DNA of 64,000 bases. Origin: Bacteroidota bacterium. GTDB taxonomy: Bacteria > Bacteroidota > Bacteroidia > Chitinophagales > Chitinophagaceae. The stretch spans positions 427,818 to 491,817 of the forward strand of contig JAFAFR010000014.1 in NCBI GenBank assembly GCA_023423405.1, written 5' to 3'. Position numbers and translations under genes: made by a program. The number at the start of each line of letters is the position of its first letter. Positions within the stretch are counted from its first letter, which is position 1. The notes beneath the pieces are model-generated. The model did not search any database and was not told the DNA's origin. It saw only the letters and a list, made by a program, of their open reading frames with translations. Shown here piece after piece: positions 1 through 9,318 of this stretch.

Positions 1-2
1 AC

Positions 3-1121
3 CTGCGCGGAACCTACCTCTACCGGTACGACCAGGAATTGAACCTGCTTGGCTACCACCAGTTGTCGGAACTGACCCGGAATATCAGCTTCATTGTTTT
101 TGGAGAAAGCTACTATGCGTTGGTGTCGGATCTTGACCAGATGCAGATCTTCCGCGTTCAGAAAGGAGTGGCCAAAGCCTTACCGGAAGCGGCACTCAAT
201 GCCCTGGGCGAAGTGGGACGGTACACCAGCTTCCGCTTCCTGCAAATGGACCAGCACCTGGTGCTGGAGCAGCAATTGGATTCCGGCAGCAACAGTTACC
301 TCAAATATTCCAGCTTTAACCAGGAACTCCAGCCCGAAGGCAGCCTTGAATATGCGTTGCCCTTTTACCAAGGAAAAGCCCAGCAGATTAACCCCGTTGG
401 ATTTCACAGCCGACTGGTCATTCCTTTCCGGAAAATTTCCGACGGAAGTGAGCAGGTGCTGCTGGCGATCCTGGATCCTATCAACAAACAGGCTGCCGAA
501 CGACTGGTAGCGGAGAGTGCGGAGGATTTTTCCACTGTCAAAACCTTTCCCGGGAGACAAACTTTTTTCCTGGAGCTCAGTCGCGCGCCCAATGCAGTCT
601 CCCGCGAAGCAGCGCGGTTGATAAGGCTCGATAGCAGCCTGGAAAAGCTGCAAAGTTCCCCGCTGGAAAGCAGGTATTACGACAGTTTGCGCAAAGCGGG
701 ACTGGATCATTTTTCCCGGACCCTGGTGCCCGCGATGGATGGCGGCTGCCTGTTGCTGGAAATGTTTGCCAAAACGCCGGCGCCTCTTTTTGAGTTTTCG
801 GACCGGCAGTTGATGCGGTTCGTGGAACTGGATGGGAACCTCTCACTGACAGGCACAACCGACTTTCCACCGGCTACCTGTTTTTTGTGGAACGATGGCA
901 GGAAGATACGGCTGCTCTATGAAGAAAAACTTAAGAAATCGCTTTCGCTGATGCATACGGCAAGCTGGGATGGCGGCATACAGAACGATAAGGTATTGCA
1001 ATTGTATCCCAGGCACACCTATTTCCCCGATCGCGCATTTTATGTGCCGGCCACGGGGTCGGTGTACCTGCCCTATAAGCGGGGTGATGATCGCTTTGGC
1101 CTGGTACGGATCAGGCCCTGA
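3..1121 (+). CDS. Uncharacterised protein, 5' end outside the window
   Basis: The reading frame is open to the left edge (reading LRGTYLYRYDQELN before the first possible start, a TTG at 39), so the gene begins upstream and at least 372 residues are seen. I do not recognise the family. The visible part is soluble, with many short hydrophobic strands alternating with charged turns, such as might form a beta-rich or propeller-like fold; no membrane segment or catalytic motif stands out. It ends one base before the stop codon of the convergent gene on the other strand. Function unknown. Confidence 0.7.
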   Translation: MRGTYLYRYDQELNLLGYHQLSELTRNISFIVFGESYYALVSDLDQMQIFRVQKGVAKALPEAALNALGEVGRYTSFRFLQMDQHLVLEQQLDSGSNSYLKYSSFNQELQPEGSLEYALPFYQGKAQQINPVGFHSRLVIPFRKISDGSEQVLLAILDPINKQAAERLVAESAEDFSTVKTFPGRQTFFLELSRAPNAVSREAARLIRLDSSLEKLQSSPLESRYYDSLRKAGLDHFSRTLVPAMDGGCLLLEMFAKTPAPLFEFSDRQLMRFVELDGNLSLTGTTDFPPATCFLWNDGRKIRLLYEEKLKKSLSLMHTASWDGGIQNDKVLQLYPRHTYFPDRAFYVPATGSVYLPYKRGDDRFGLVRIRP

Positions 1122-1955
1122 TTATTTCAGTTGATAGGCCGCTACCGTATTGGAAAAAAAGGTTGGTATATAAACCACGCCGGCGTTTCGGTCGTACCCG
1201 ATATCGGCAGAACTGCGTTTCTGCGCCTTGCCATCCAGCAGAACGGTTTTGGCGCCATCCGCTTTTACATAATACACCACGCCTACCCAGCTCGATACAA
1301 TGAAATCACCGGAGGGGGTCATTTCTACGCCATCGGTGCTCTCTTCCATGCCATCGGCAATTTTTGTGGCGGCAGCACCGCCTGTGCCGGCCTTATACAG
1401 GGCGCCTTTAGCCAGATAGTACAATCCGGTGTTATTGGCAAGCACGCCGTTGATGCCCGTAATATTGCTCAGCAGCAGGCTTGCTTTTCCGTCGCGTATG
1501 AGATGGATATTGCCGTTTTTGGAATCGGTCACGTATACATCACCGTTAGGTCCAACCGATACATCGTTGAGAAATCCTGCGCCGGCGATGGGTATCCTGG
1601 ATTCAATGCTTGCTTTTTTGGTATCGATGGCAACTACCCCATCCACATCTGCCACCCAAAGGGTATTTCCCTGTAAGCCCATTCCTGTGGGACCATTCAG
1701 TCCCTTTACCCATTCCACCACCAGTTCTTTTCCATCAGGACTCATTTTACCGATGGATCCTGCACCGTCTTTTTTACCAGGGTCGCCGTCGATATTGGAA
1801 ATATACAGCAGTTTCCCGGTGGGATCGTACAAAACGGATTCGGGCGTTTTCAGCACGGAATCGGTTTCCCACAGTTTCACCAATTGTTTTTCCTGCGCAA
1901 AAAGAGTAGTGCTGCCGGCGAGCAGCGCGGCGAGGAGGGTGCTTGACAGTTTCAT
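1122..1955 (-). CDS. Secreted SMP-30/NHL-like beta-propeller protein
   Basis: A 277-residue protein. The start at MKLSSTLLAALLAGSTTLFAQ is chosen because it gives a clean signal peptide cut after Ala-Gln; ten more residues upstream would spoil it. The mature part has repeated blades of the type PESVLYDPTGKLLYISN, GFLNDVSVGPNGDVYVTDS and DGVEMTPSGDFIVSSW, typical of SMP-30/gluconolactonase-like or NHL propellers in Bacteroidota. It is probably periplasmic, and may bind or hydrolyse a small molecule, but the substrate cannot be told from sequence. It converges on the preceding gene with no spacer, so neither has its own terminator. Confidence 0.75.
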   Translation of the reverse strand: MKLSSTLLAALLAGSTTLFAQEKQLVKLWETDSVLKTPESVLYDPTGKLLYISNIDGDPGKKDGAGSIGKMSPDGKELVVEWVKGLNGPTGMGLQGNTLWVADVDGVVAIDTKKASIESRIPIAGAGFLNDVSVGPNGDVYVTDSKNGNIHLIRDGKASLLLSNITGINGVLANNTGLYYLAKGALYKAGTGGAAATKIADGMEESTDGVEMTPSGDFIVSSWVGVVYYVKADGAKTVLLDGKAQKRSSADIGYDRNAGVVYIPTFFSNTVAAYQLK

Positions 1956-1994
1956 AACGATGATTTGAAGTCTTCTAAAGTACAAATCTTTTGC

Positions 1995-2062
1995 CGGAAA
2001 GGAGCCAGAGTCGGGAAGGAGTCGGAGTCGGAAAGGAGTTGCTATCGGAAAGGACCTGGGTC
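1995..2062. repeat. Four 17-bp degenerate tandem repeats
   Basis: CGG(A/G)AAGGA recurs at 1995, 2012, 2029 and 2046, exactly 17 bases apart, followed each time by a more variable 7-base stretch. The fourth unit runs into the stop codon of the MtfA-like gene on the minus strand. It sits between that stop and the start region of the propeller gene, so it is transcribed as part of the same leftward unit if the two are co-transcribed. Confidence 0.8.
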
Positions 2063-2837
2063 ATTGCGGAGAACCGGGCTCCTGCCGGAAGATCTTTTGG
2101 AGCATCTCAAAAAGTTCCGGGTGTTTGGATTGAAGCAAGTCGGGCCGCTCGAAAAAATATTCAGCCACTACAGCGAAAAACTCCGCCTTGTTGGTGAGGC
2201 CATAGGGATTGATGTCGGAGCGGTTTTGCCGGATGGCCAGCATCTGCTGGTGGATCATGTCCAGCCAGGGCAGGCTGTACTGGTGGGGCAGGAGGGATTC
2301 GGGCAGGCCGTCCACGGCGCCGTCGGCTTTGTCGAGCAGGTGTACAAATTCGTGGATAGCGGTATTGCTCTTGTCGGTTTGATTGCTGAAACCCTCACGC
2401 AGCGCGGCTTTGCTCAGGATCATCTTACCATTCATATACCCGCTTCCCACCATGCCCATTGTATCGCGGTTGTTGCCGCTGGTTTCAAAAGCCTCGTTGA
2501 AATTGCCATCGTAGATCAGCACATCTGTGAGGTTGCGGTATTCCCAGGAAGGGAAACCGAAAATGGGGATCACGGCGCTGGCTGCCACCAGCAGGCGGTC
2601 GCGGTCGGTAATAGAAGTGCCGATGCCTTCGATGCGCGTTTTGCGCAGGAAGTGGATCACAGCGCCTGCGAACACTTGTTGCTGTGGGGCCGACAGTTTC
2701 CTGAAATACCCTATTTCTTCCTGCAGCACCTGCGGAATATTGGCGGGTATGGGCCTTTCCTCCTCCTGTTTCCTGCTTTGCCAGCGCCAGAGGAAAAAGC
2801 CGATGAGCACAACTGCAAAAAAGATCAATCCAAACAT
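2061..2837 (-). CDS. MtfA-like zinc peptidase (M90 family)
   Basis: 258 residues. One N-terminal membrane helix (residues about 2-18) is followed by an MtfA-type zincin domain. The zinc motif HEFVH lies at 162-166 and the likely third ligand is Glu219 in KAEFFAVVAEYFF, matching MtfA/DgsA anti-repressor peptidases. In enterobacteria MtfA acts on the Mlc repressor; in Bacteroidota the substrate is unknown and the membrane anchor suggests work at the inner membrane. The gene follows mnmD on the same strand by 23 bases. Confident on family, not on role. Confidence 0.85.
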   Translation of the reverse strand: MFGLIFFAVVLIGFFLWRWQSRKQEEERPIPANIPQVLQEEIGYFRKLSAPQQQVFAGAVIHFLRKTRIEGIGTSITDRDRLLVAASAVIPIFGFPSWEYRNLTDVLIYDGNFNEAFETSGNNRDTMGMVGSGYMNGKMILSKAALREGFSNQTDKSNTAIHEFVHLLDKADGAVDGLPESLLPHQYSLPWLDMIHQQMLAIRQNRSDINPYGLTNKAEFFAVVAEYFFERPDLLQSKHPELFEMLQKIFRQEPGSPQ

Positions 2838-2860
2838 GGTATGGTTTTAACGAATGGATG

Positions 2861-3535
2861 TTATCCCACATTTGTTTTATGGGCTCTCACCATTTCCCTT
2901 TTACCGGGAGGGCCCGGTATTTTTTCTACGCGGAAACCGGCTTCCTGCATGGCCCTGCGCACGACACCCTTGCTGCAATAGGTTACCAGCAAACCGTTCT
3001 CTTCCATCAGTCCGTACAGTTTTTGAAAAACCGCGACGGTCCAGAGTTCGGGCTGGGCGGCCGGTGCAAAGGCATCAAAGTACACCAGGTGAAAACGGTG
3101 GCCACTCTGAAAATCTTCCATGGAACAGTGGTGCTTGGTGAGGGTGAAAGCGCTGGTAACCCGGAAGGGCTCGTTCCAGGGCGCTGCATGCATCTGTTGT
3201 AATTGTTCGTCCGCTTCCGGCTGCTGCAATTGAGTGCCATATTCCAGGGCTGCTGTCAGGACGCCGGGCAGGGGAAATTTTTCAATGGCCTCGTACCATA
3301 CGGGTCGCCCTTCGGCTGCAGCCAGCGTCAGCAGGGCATTGAGCCCTGTTCCGAATCCCATTTCCAGTATGCGCATCTCCTCCTCACGGGGAAGTACAAC
3401 CGCATTTAACCCGGCCCCGATGAATACATGCATCGACTCCCGTATGGCGCCGTGACGCGAATGGTAGGTGACCTCCATGCCGGGGATGGCAATGGTTTGC
3501 GATCCGTCTGCCGTAGCCTGCAGTATTCTTTCCAT
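2861..3535 (-). CDS. mnmD: tRNA 5-methylaminomethyl-2-thiouridine methyltransferase (MnmD)
   Basis: 224 residues, the size of a stand-alone MnmD (DUF752) rather than the fused MnmC. The SAM-binding loop EMGFGTGLNAL covers about 58-68, and the family signature HLVYFDAFAPAAQPELW is present near 150. It methylates nm5(s2)U34 to mnm5(s2)U34 in tRNA wobble positions. The oxidoreductase half of MnmC is absent, as is common in Bacteroidota. The gene is divergent from the AlkA-like glycosylase with a 28-base gap that must hold both promoters. Confidence 0.9.
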   Translation of the reverse strand: MERILQATADGSQTIAIPGMEVTYHSRHGAIRESMHVFIGAGLNAVVLPREEEMRILEMGFGTGLNALLTLAAAEGRPVWYEAIEKFPLPGVLTAALEYGTQLQQPEADEQLQQMHAAPWNEPFRVTSAFTLTKHHCSMEDFQSGHRFHLVYFDAFAPAAQPELWTVAVFQKLYGLMEENGLLVTYCSKGVVRRAMQEAGFRVEKIPGPPGKREMVRAHKTNVG

Positions 3536-3563
3536 ACCACAAAGTTATTACTAACTTCCGGGT

Positions 3564-4157
3564 ATGAGTTACCTGGATCACCTGTCAAAAGATAAAAAAC
3601 TGGCGCGCATCCTGCCTGCGGAGCCGTTGCGGCTCCAAAAGAAAAAGGCGCTGCACCTTCACCTCTGCGGATCGATCATGAGCCAGCAGCTCAGCACCAA
3701 AGTGGCCGCCGTTATCTGGCAGCGTTTCCTCGACCTCTATGATGGAAAAGAACCGGCGCCGGCAGATATCCTGGCAACGGATGCAACCGTACTGCGGGCC
3801 ATCGGCCTATCGAATGCGAAAGTGAACTACGTACAGAATGTGGCGCGTTTTGCCATAGAAGAAGGCATGGAATGGAAGCTGCTGGCGGCCATGAGCGACG
3901 AGGAAGTGATCACCTATCTCACGCGGATCAAGGGCATCGGGCGATGGACAACCGAAATGCTGCTCATGTTCGCCCTGGGGCGGGAAGATGTATTTGCCAT
4001 CGATGATTTCGGCATACAACAGGCCATGACGCGGTTGTATAAATTAGATGCTTCCGACAAAAAAGAGTTCCGCCAGAAACTGCTGAAGATCTCTGCCAAA
4101 TGGGCGCCTTACCGCACCTATGCCTGTCTTCATCTCTGGTACTGGAAAGACAACTGA
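3564..4157 (+). CDS. DNA-3-methyladenine glycosylase II-like protein
   Basis: 197 residues, HhH-GPD fold. The helix-hairpin-helix LTRIKGIGRWTTEMLLMFAL spans 119-138 and the catalytic aspartate lies in AIDDFG (Asp147/148). It should excise 3-methyladenine and other alkylated bases to start base-excision repair. It lacks the N-terminal beta domain of E. coli AlkA, so it is the short form common in Bacteroidota. The 3' end overlaps the convergent patatin gene by 28 bases. Confidence 0.9.
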   Translation: MSYLDHLSKDKKLARILPAEPLRLQKKKALHLHLCGSIMSQQLSTKVAAVIWQRFLDLYDGKEPAPADILATDATVLRAIGLSNAKVNYVQNVARFAIEEGMEWKLLAAMSDEEVITYLTRIKGIGRWTTEMLLMFALGREDVFAIDDFGIQQAMTRLYKLDASDKKEFRQKLLKISAKWAPYRTYACLHLWYWKDN

Positions 4158-6481
4158 TCCAGCAACCGCTGCAACCTGGGCTGTTCTTCGAGCCTGCGGT
4201 CCATTTGCCTTCTCACGCTGTCGCTCATGTACCAGTTCATGGCGTATGGCCCCTTCGACAGTGTATCGCCCCTGATCTCGGGGTCGTTGTACAAATGGAT
4301 GGGCGTATAGCTGAAACTTTGTACACCCTGTCCGCCTGCCTGCTGGCTGAGGTCGCGTATGCTGGTAATGAAGCGGCGGTCGTTGACGATCGATTGCATA
4401 TCAAAAGCACCAATGATGGTAAACAGGGGCGAGAACACATCGTTCATAAAGGGACCGATGGGAGAGAGCGGCACATTTCCCTGCGGGCTGTTGGTGATGT
4501 GAAGAATGCGTATCGATAATTTTGAACAACGTTGACGGAACAGCGGGTCCTTACTACTTCGGATGGTGAGCAGCATGGCCCGGATCATTTCCTGTACCAC
4601 GCCGGCGCCGCTGTTGTCGAAATAACCGCCGTCGACGAAATAGTTGGCGCGCAGGGTGTCGGAAGGATTTTTGCTTTCGGGTGTTGGTGACCGGTAGCTG
4701 TCGATCCTCCCCGCCGGGCTGATAAAAGGAAACCTTGCTCCCAGTATGGCTGCGGTGCTCAGCTTAAGGCTCTGATCGGGTTGCAGAAGCGACAGCACAT
4801 CCACCCGGCGGTTGAAGAGTTCGGGCTGCAGGCGGATGCTCGACAATACACCGGGGCTTCCATCCTTCACCCGGGTGGTATTGATAAAGAGCAGGGGCAT
4901 GGGGCTGGTAAGGCCCTGTTGTGTGATGCATTGGTCGAAGTGCGTGGAGTCGAAGCCGATATAATAGTAGCTGCGGTCTTCTGCTTTTTCAAATGCTTCT
5001 TCCAGCGCTTCTGCGCGATCGCCGTCCGGTACCAGCCAGTTGACCACCGGTATGTAATTGAAGAAATCGGGTCCCAGCATTCTTGCCAGGGTATAGGTAA
5101 GAAAATCCTGTTTCAGGAAATTCCGGGAGGCTTCCTCGAATCCGCGTATAGGCGCTTTTTGTTGCTGGTGCAGGAGCATGGCATAAAAAGTAGCGAGCCC
5201 CACACCGCCGCCAGAGGTGCCCGACAGCGCAAAGAGATGGCGGGAAAAACGCTCACCCCCTTCGATGGAAGCGTCCTCTATCTTACCCAATACCGACGAT
5301 ACCCAGTAAGCCGAACGGGAAGCGCCACCATTGGCCAGCACGATGTAAAGCGGATAGGTTTGCGCGGTGTCTATTTCCTGGCGGTCCACCACCCAGCGTT
5401 GCAGGTACTCCTGTATGTCCTGCCGCTGCTGGTAAACAGTTGGCGGTATATTTCTTTCTGCGAGGGAGCCGGTCCGAACACGGTGATGATCGGGTGTGGG
5501 GATAAAGGCAGCAAAAAAGAAAATGAAGAAATGCAGGCTGATTCCCCACTTGCAGGAGAGCGCCGCTACGATGTTTCCAAACCCGGGCAGCACGGCAAAG
5601 GCCAGCAGGATAAAAGGGAAGGGCCCGATCAGGCTGCTGGCTTTCATGAAAAAAATGCCGGCTGCATAAACGGTGAGTCCAACGAGGCAGATGATATTAA
5701 ACGCTGCGAAATAACCTTTTTCTTCCGGGGGCAGGTGGAGGAAATGCATCAGGGCCGTTTCGTATCGTTTCCATCCTTTGGTATGGGTTACCTGTGTGGA
5801 TTTGTTTGATTCCAGTTGCAGCGCTTCCATGCGATGGCGGCGCAGGTTCACATAGAGCATAAAGGCCACGAGCAGCAGGAGCAACAGAAAGAGCAGGTAG
5901 GGGACACGGCTGAACCATCCCTGCCAGGCATAAAGCAGCAGCAGCAGGGGCGCCAGCGCCGCGAGGGTCCAGAGTAGCATGCGCAGGAACCAGCCTTCTT
6001 TTCCATAAGCGCTCAGGCGGATGAGTTGCTTGTCGGTTTGCCAGAGGATAAATGTTCCGCCGATCAGGAAAAGAATGGGTTGCCGGAGCAGCCAGGATTT
6101 TTCACTCAGCAGGCTGCAGAGAGAAAGTATAACAACCAACAGGCAGGCATAACCGAGTAGCCTCGGAAAGCGGTGAAGAAAACGCAGTTCCATATCATCG
6201 GCATGCTGCCTGCGGCGATAAGACTTGATGTAGGACACCATCCGCGATGAATACCAGCTCACGTACACCCAAAAGACGATGGCCACCAGGAAGATGGTTT
6301 TGGAGAGCAGTACGGAACTGAATTGGTGGTTGTTCTCCGTGAAGGAAATGAGCAGGTCTTTTCCCTGGGATAATTGGGTAAAGCCAAGCAATGCCAGGAG
6401 AATGAAAAGCAGGGAAGGAAAAAATATCCAGAAGCAGCGCAACAGGTTTGCCAGAAACCGTATCGGGTAATAAGAATGCAT
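4130..6481 (-). CDS. Membrane protein with C-terminal patatin-like phospholipase domain
   Basis: 783 residues. About eight hydrophobic helices fill residues 1-330, then a patatin domain: oxyanion loop NGGASRSAYW near 384, nucleophile elbow GTSGGG with Ser423, and the catalytic aspartate in VDGGYFDNSG (Asp617). Both members of the Ser-Asp dyad are present, so acyl-ester hydrolysis of phospholipids or neutral lipids is likely. The long membrane domain is not part of classical patatins. Its start codon abuts the obg stop codon (TAAATG), so it is translated from the obg transcript. Confidence 0.8.
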   Translation of the reverse strand: MHSYYPIRFLANLLRCFWIFFPSLLFILLALLGFTQLSQGKDLLISFTENNHQFSSVLLSKTIFLVAIVFWVYVSWYSSRMVSYIKSYRRRQHADDMELRFLHRFPRLLGYACLLVVILSLCSLLSEKSWLLRQPILFLIGGTFILWQTDKQLIRLSAYGKEGWFLRMLLWTLAALAPLLLLLYAWQGWFSRVPYLLFLLLLLLVAFMLYVNLRRHRMEALQLESNKSTQVTHTKGWKRYETALMHFLHLPPEEKGYFAAFNIICLVGLTVYAAGIFFMKASSLIGPFPFILLAFAVLPGFGNIVAALSCKWGISLHFFIFFFAAFIPTPDHHRVRTGSLAERNIPPTVYQQRQDIQEYLQRWVVDRQEIDTAQTYPLYIVLANGGASRSAYWVSSVLGKIEDASIEGGERFSRHLFALSGTSGGGVGLATFYAMLLHQQQKAPIRGFEEASRNFLKQDFLTYTLARMLGPDFFNYIPVVNWLVPDGDRAEALEEAFEKAEDRSYYYIGFDSTHFDQCITQQGLTSPMPLLFINTTRVKDGSPGVLSSIRLQPELFNRRVDVLSLLQPDQSLKLSTAAILGARFPFISPAGRIDSYRSPTPESKNPSDTLRANYFVDGGYFDNSGAGVVQEMIRAMLLTIRSSKDPLFRQRCSKLSIRILHITNSPQGNVPLSPIGPFMNDVFSPLFTIIGAFDMQSIVNDRRFITSIRDLSQQAGGQGVQSFSYTPIHLYNDPEIRGDTLSKGPYAMNWYMSDSVRRQMDRRLEEQPRLQRLLDQLSFQYQR

Positions 6482-7486
6482 TTATACGAGGGCCTGGTGG
6501 AGCACTTTCCACAGCAGGTCTTTCAGTTCAGGTAAGCCCTGACCGGTAACCGAAGAAAAAAATACGTGCGGAATTCCGGCCGGCAGTTCTTTTGCGATGG
6601 CTGTTTTCAATTCATCGTCGAGCATATCCGATTTGCTGATCCCTATCACAAAATCTTTCTGCAGCATTTCTTCGTTGTATTCTTTTAGCTCATTATGTAA
6701 TACTTCGAATTCTTTTGCATGGTCTTTGCTGTCGGCGGGGATCACAAAAAGCAGGATGGAGTTGCGTTCGATGTGGCGGAGGAAACGATGGCCCAGTCCG
6801 CGCCCTTCGGCGGCCCCTTCGATGATGCCCGGCAGGTCGGCCACGCAGAAAGAAGTGCCGTTGCGGTATTCCACCATACCGAGCTGTGGTTGCAGGGTGG
6901 TGAAGGCATAATCGGCGATGCGGGGTTTTGCAGCCGTGATCACGCTGAGCAGGGTGGACTTGCCGGCGTTGGGAAAGCCCACCAGCCCTACGTCTGCCAG
7001 CACTTTCAGTTCCAATATAACAAATGCCTCTTCGCCGGGTTCGCCGGGCTGGGCATGTTCCGGTGCCTGGTTTGTGGGGGTGGCGAAACGTGCATTGCCT
7101 AGGCCGCCCCGTCCACCCCGCATCAGGATGATCTCCTGTCCGTCTTCCAGGATCTCCGCCTGTTTTTCGCCAGTCGCTTCGTTAAAAGCGATGGTACCTA
7201 ATGGTACTTCGATGTAAATATCCTTGCCGCTGCGGCCGCTTGAATTATTACCGCTGCCATTCTCACCGTTCTCTGCCAGGATATTTTTATGGTATCGTAA
7301 ATGCAGCAGGGTCCAGAGGTTTTTATTGCCCCGAACTATGATATGGGCGCCCCTTCCGCCGTCGCCTCCATCGGGACCGGCTTTGGGATTGAATTTGGTC
7401 CGCATGAAATGCTTACTCCCCGCGCCTCCGTGACCGCTTCTGCAATAAACTTTTATCTGGTCAACAAAATTCGACTTCTCTGACAA
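6482..7486 (-). CDS. obg: GTPase Obg/CgtA
   Basis: 334 residues when started at the TTG before SEKSNFVDQIKVYCRSGHGG; Obg proteins begin with this NFVD..K..CRSG block. A second TTG three codons upstream is possible. The frame stays open much further upstream, but that part overlaps paaY antisense-frame sequence and is not protein coding. Glycine-rich Obg fold at 1-160, then a G domain with GFPNAGKSTL, the DLPG switch II and the SKSD base-recognition motif. It helps late 50S ribosome assembly. It lacks the long C-terminal OCT extension of some Obg proteins. Confidence 0.93.
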   Translation of the reverse strand: MSEKSNFVDQIKVYCRSGHGGAGSKHFMRTKFNPKAGPDGGDGGRGAHIIVRGNKNLWTLLHLRYHKNILAENGENGSGNNSSGRSGKDIYIEVPLGTIAFNEATGEKQAEILEDGQEIILMRGGRGGLGNARFATPTNQAPEHAQPGEPGEEAFVILELKVLADVGLVGFPNAGKSTLLSVITAAKPRIADYAFTTLQPQLGMVEYRNGTSFCVADLPGIIEGAAEGRGLGHRFLRHIERNSILLFVIPADSKDHAKEFEVLHNELKEYNEEMLQKDFVIGISKSDMLDDELKTAIAKELPAGIPHVFFSSVTGQGLPELKDLLWKVLHQALV

Positions 7487-7515
7487 ATTATACAAGCTTG
7501 AGGAACAAAGATAGC

Positions 7516-8109
7516 CTATCCTTTTGCCTCCAGCCAGCTTTCGTAGCTTTTTTGCTGTTGTGGCCGCGAATCGGGCCGTTCGGTCAGCGGATGGCAGGGC
7601 CTGCAGCCCGCCTGCATTTCGGCCGGGAGTGACTGGTAGAGGGCCGTGCCGCGGCTCTTCCAGTGGATCATGGCATCGTCCAGCTCCTTTACGATCCGGG
7701 CCGGGTTTCCCACTACGAGGCTGCGGGGTGGAATTTTTTCTCCTTCCCGGAGCAGGCTGAGGGCGCCCAGGATGGAATTTTCTCCCAAAACCACGCCGTC
7801 CATCACAACAGCGTTCATGCCTACCAGGCAGTTGCGGCCAATCTCGGCGCCGTGAACGATGGCGCCGTGCCCGATATGGGCTGCTTCGCGCAACAACACC
7901 TGCCTGCCGGGAAATAGATGCAGGGTACAGTTTTCCTGCACGTTGCAACCGTCTTCCAAAATGATCTCGCCCCAGTCGCCGCGCAGGGCGGCACCCGGGC
8001 CAATATAGCAGTCTTTCCCAATGACCACATTCCCGGTTACGCAGGCCTGGGGATGAACAAAGGAAGAAGGATGGACCACGGGCTGGAAGCCATTGAAGGT
8101 ATAAAACAT
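7516..8109 (-). CDS. paaY: PaaY-like hexapeptide-repeat thioesterase / gamma-carbonic anhydrase family
   Basis: 197 residues, close to the size of PaaY. Hexapeptide repeats ([LIV]Gxxxx) run from about 15 to 150 and form a left-handed beta helix; His residues in HLFPG, AHIGHG and IVHG match the metal site of the gamma-carbonic anhydrase family. PaaY hydrolyses dead-end CoA thioesters such as ring-CoA by-products. It is the last gene of the paa run, nine bases after paaI, which supports the assignment. The following gene, obg, is separate in function. Confidence 0.85.
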   Translation of the reverse strand: MFYTFNGFQPVVHPSSFVHPQACVTGNVVIGKDCYIGPGAALRGDWGEIILEDGCNVQENCTLHLFPGRQVLLREAAHIGHGAIVHGAEIGRNCLVGMNAVVMDGVVLGENSILGALSLLREGEKIPPRSLVVGNPARIVKELDDAMIHWKSRGTALYQSLPAEMQAGCRPCHPLTERPDSRPQQQKSYESWLEAKG

Positions 8110-8118
8110 GCGAAAAGA

Positions 8119-8550
8119 TTAAGGATGAACAAGCGGCTTGCCGGTGCGGAAGCAGGTGCCTTTGAAATGGGCAACGGCTTCCTGGCGGTTATTGGTTACC
8201 GTTACCAGGTAAAGGCCGGTGCTCCGGCCGTTGTGTGTTTCCACGGCTTCGGCTTCCAGGATATCGCCCACGTTCACCGCGCGGGTGAAGCTGATGCCGG
8301 TATCAAGGGCGAGCGACAGGTTGTTGCGGTTGTTGCAGGCGAAAGCAAATGCACTGTCGGCCAGCGAAAAAGCAATGCCGCCATGAGCGATGCCGAAGCC
8401 GTTCACCATATCGGGTCTAACGGTCATGCGTATCTTGCAGTACCCTTCACGGAGCGACACCAGTTCAATGCCCAGCCAGCGGCTGAAAGCATCGTTCCGG
8501 AGCATGTGCTGCACCACATCGGTTTCGGTGGGCGGTAATTTATCTGCCAT
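8119..8550 (-). CDS. paaI: Hydroxyphenylacetyl-CoA thioesterase PaaI
   Basis: 143 residues with a hotdog fold. The family signature VNGFGIAHGGIAFSLADSAFAFACNN contains the catalytic aspartate of PaaI thioesterases. It releases CoA from stalled ring-hydroxylated intermediates of phenylacetate breakdown. Its start overlaps the end of paaG by 11 bases, showing translational coupling within the operon. Confidence 0.9.
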   Translation of the reverse strand: MADKLPPTETDVVQHMLRNDAFSRWLGIELVSLREGYCKIRMTVRPDMVNGFGIAHGGIAFSLADSAFAFACNNRNNLSLALDTGISFTRAVNVGDILEAEAVETHNGRSTGLYLVTVTNNRQEAVAHFKGTCFRTGKPLVHP

Positions 8551-9313
8551 GGAATTGGGGAATTCGTTTTTGTAGAAATGCCTGCACGCCTTCTTTAAAA
8601 TCGTCGGTGGCCGCTGCTCTCTGCTGGAGTTTGTCTTCGTTCATGAGCTGTTCTTCAAGGGTATGGGTAACCGACCACTGTAACGCTTTTTTTGTATAGG
8701 CCAGCGCCTGCGTGGGGAGAGCGGCCAGGGTTAGCGCCAGCCCTTTTACCGCTTCGGGGAAATCAGCGTCGGGGAAGGTTTTGTAGATCATGCCCCAGTT
8801 TTCAGCCTGGGGCGCCGCTATTTTTTCACCCAGCATCATGATGGCGGCGGCCCGCTGTTTGCCGATCAGTCTTGGCAGGTGAAAAGTGCCGCCACTGTCG
8901 GGTATGAGGCCGATCTTACTGAAGGCCTGGATGAAACTGGCCGATTCGGCTGCTACCACGATGTCGCAGGCCAGCGCAATATTGGCGCCGGCTCCCGCCG
9001 CCACGCCGTTGACGGCGGCCAGCACCGGTTTGGGCAGATCACGAATGGCGAGGATCACAGGATTATAGTGCTCGGACAGGATGCGGGCCATACCCGGGCC
9101 CCTGGGATCGGTGACCTCGGCCAGGTCCTGCCCGGCTGAAAAGCCCTTGCCCATACCCGTTAGTACCACGCAACGCACTGCCGGGTCTGCGGCCTGCTGC
9201 AGGGCCGCCTGCAGCGCCAGCGCCATTTCGCGGTTGAAGGCATTGAGTTTGTCGGGCCGGTTCAGCCGTATCCATGCTGTATCATCGGAAAGTTCGTATA
9301 AGACCGGTTCCAT
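8540..9313 (-). CDS. paaG: 1,2-epoxyphenylacetyl-CoA isomerase PaaG (crotonase family)
   Basis: 257 residues from the ATG of MEPVLYELSDD; an in-frame ATG 15 bases upstream, inside the last codons of paaD, is also possible. The crotonase fold shows the oxyanion-hole segments KGFSAGQDLAEV and GVAAGAGANIALACD. The aspartate in GQDL is the residue PaaG uses for isomerising the ring epoxide to the oxepin. Position between paaD and paaI favours PaaG over a general enoyl-CoA hydratase. Confidence 0.88.
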   Translation of the reverse strand: MEPVLYELSDDTAWIRLNRPDKLNAFNREMALALQAALQQAADPAVRCVVLTGMGKGFSAGQDLAEVTDPRGPGMARILSEHYNPVILAIRDLPKPVLAAVNGVAAGAGANIALACDIVVAAESASFIQAFSKIGLIPDSGGTFHLPRLIGKQRAAAIMMLGEKIAAPQAENWGMIYKTFPDADFPEAVKGLALTLAALPTQALAYTKKALQWSVTHTLEEQLMNEDKLQQRAAATDDFKEGVQAFLQKRIPQFHGR

Positions 9314-9318
9314 GGTAT

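Noticed and set aside
7487..7948. N-terminal extension of Obg by about 150 residues
   Set aside because: It is an Arg/Pro-rich shadow of paaY in another frame; Obg proteins start at the NFVD block.
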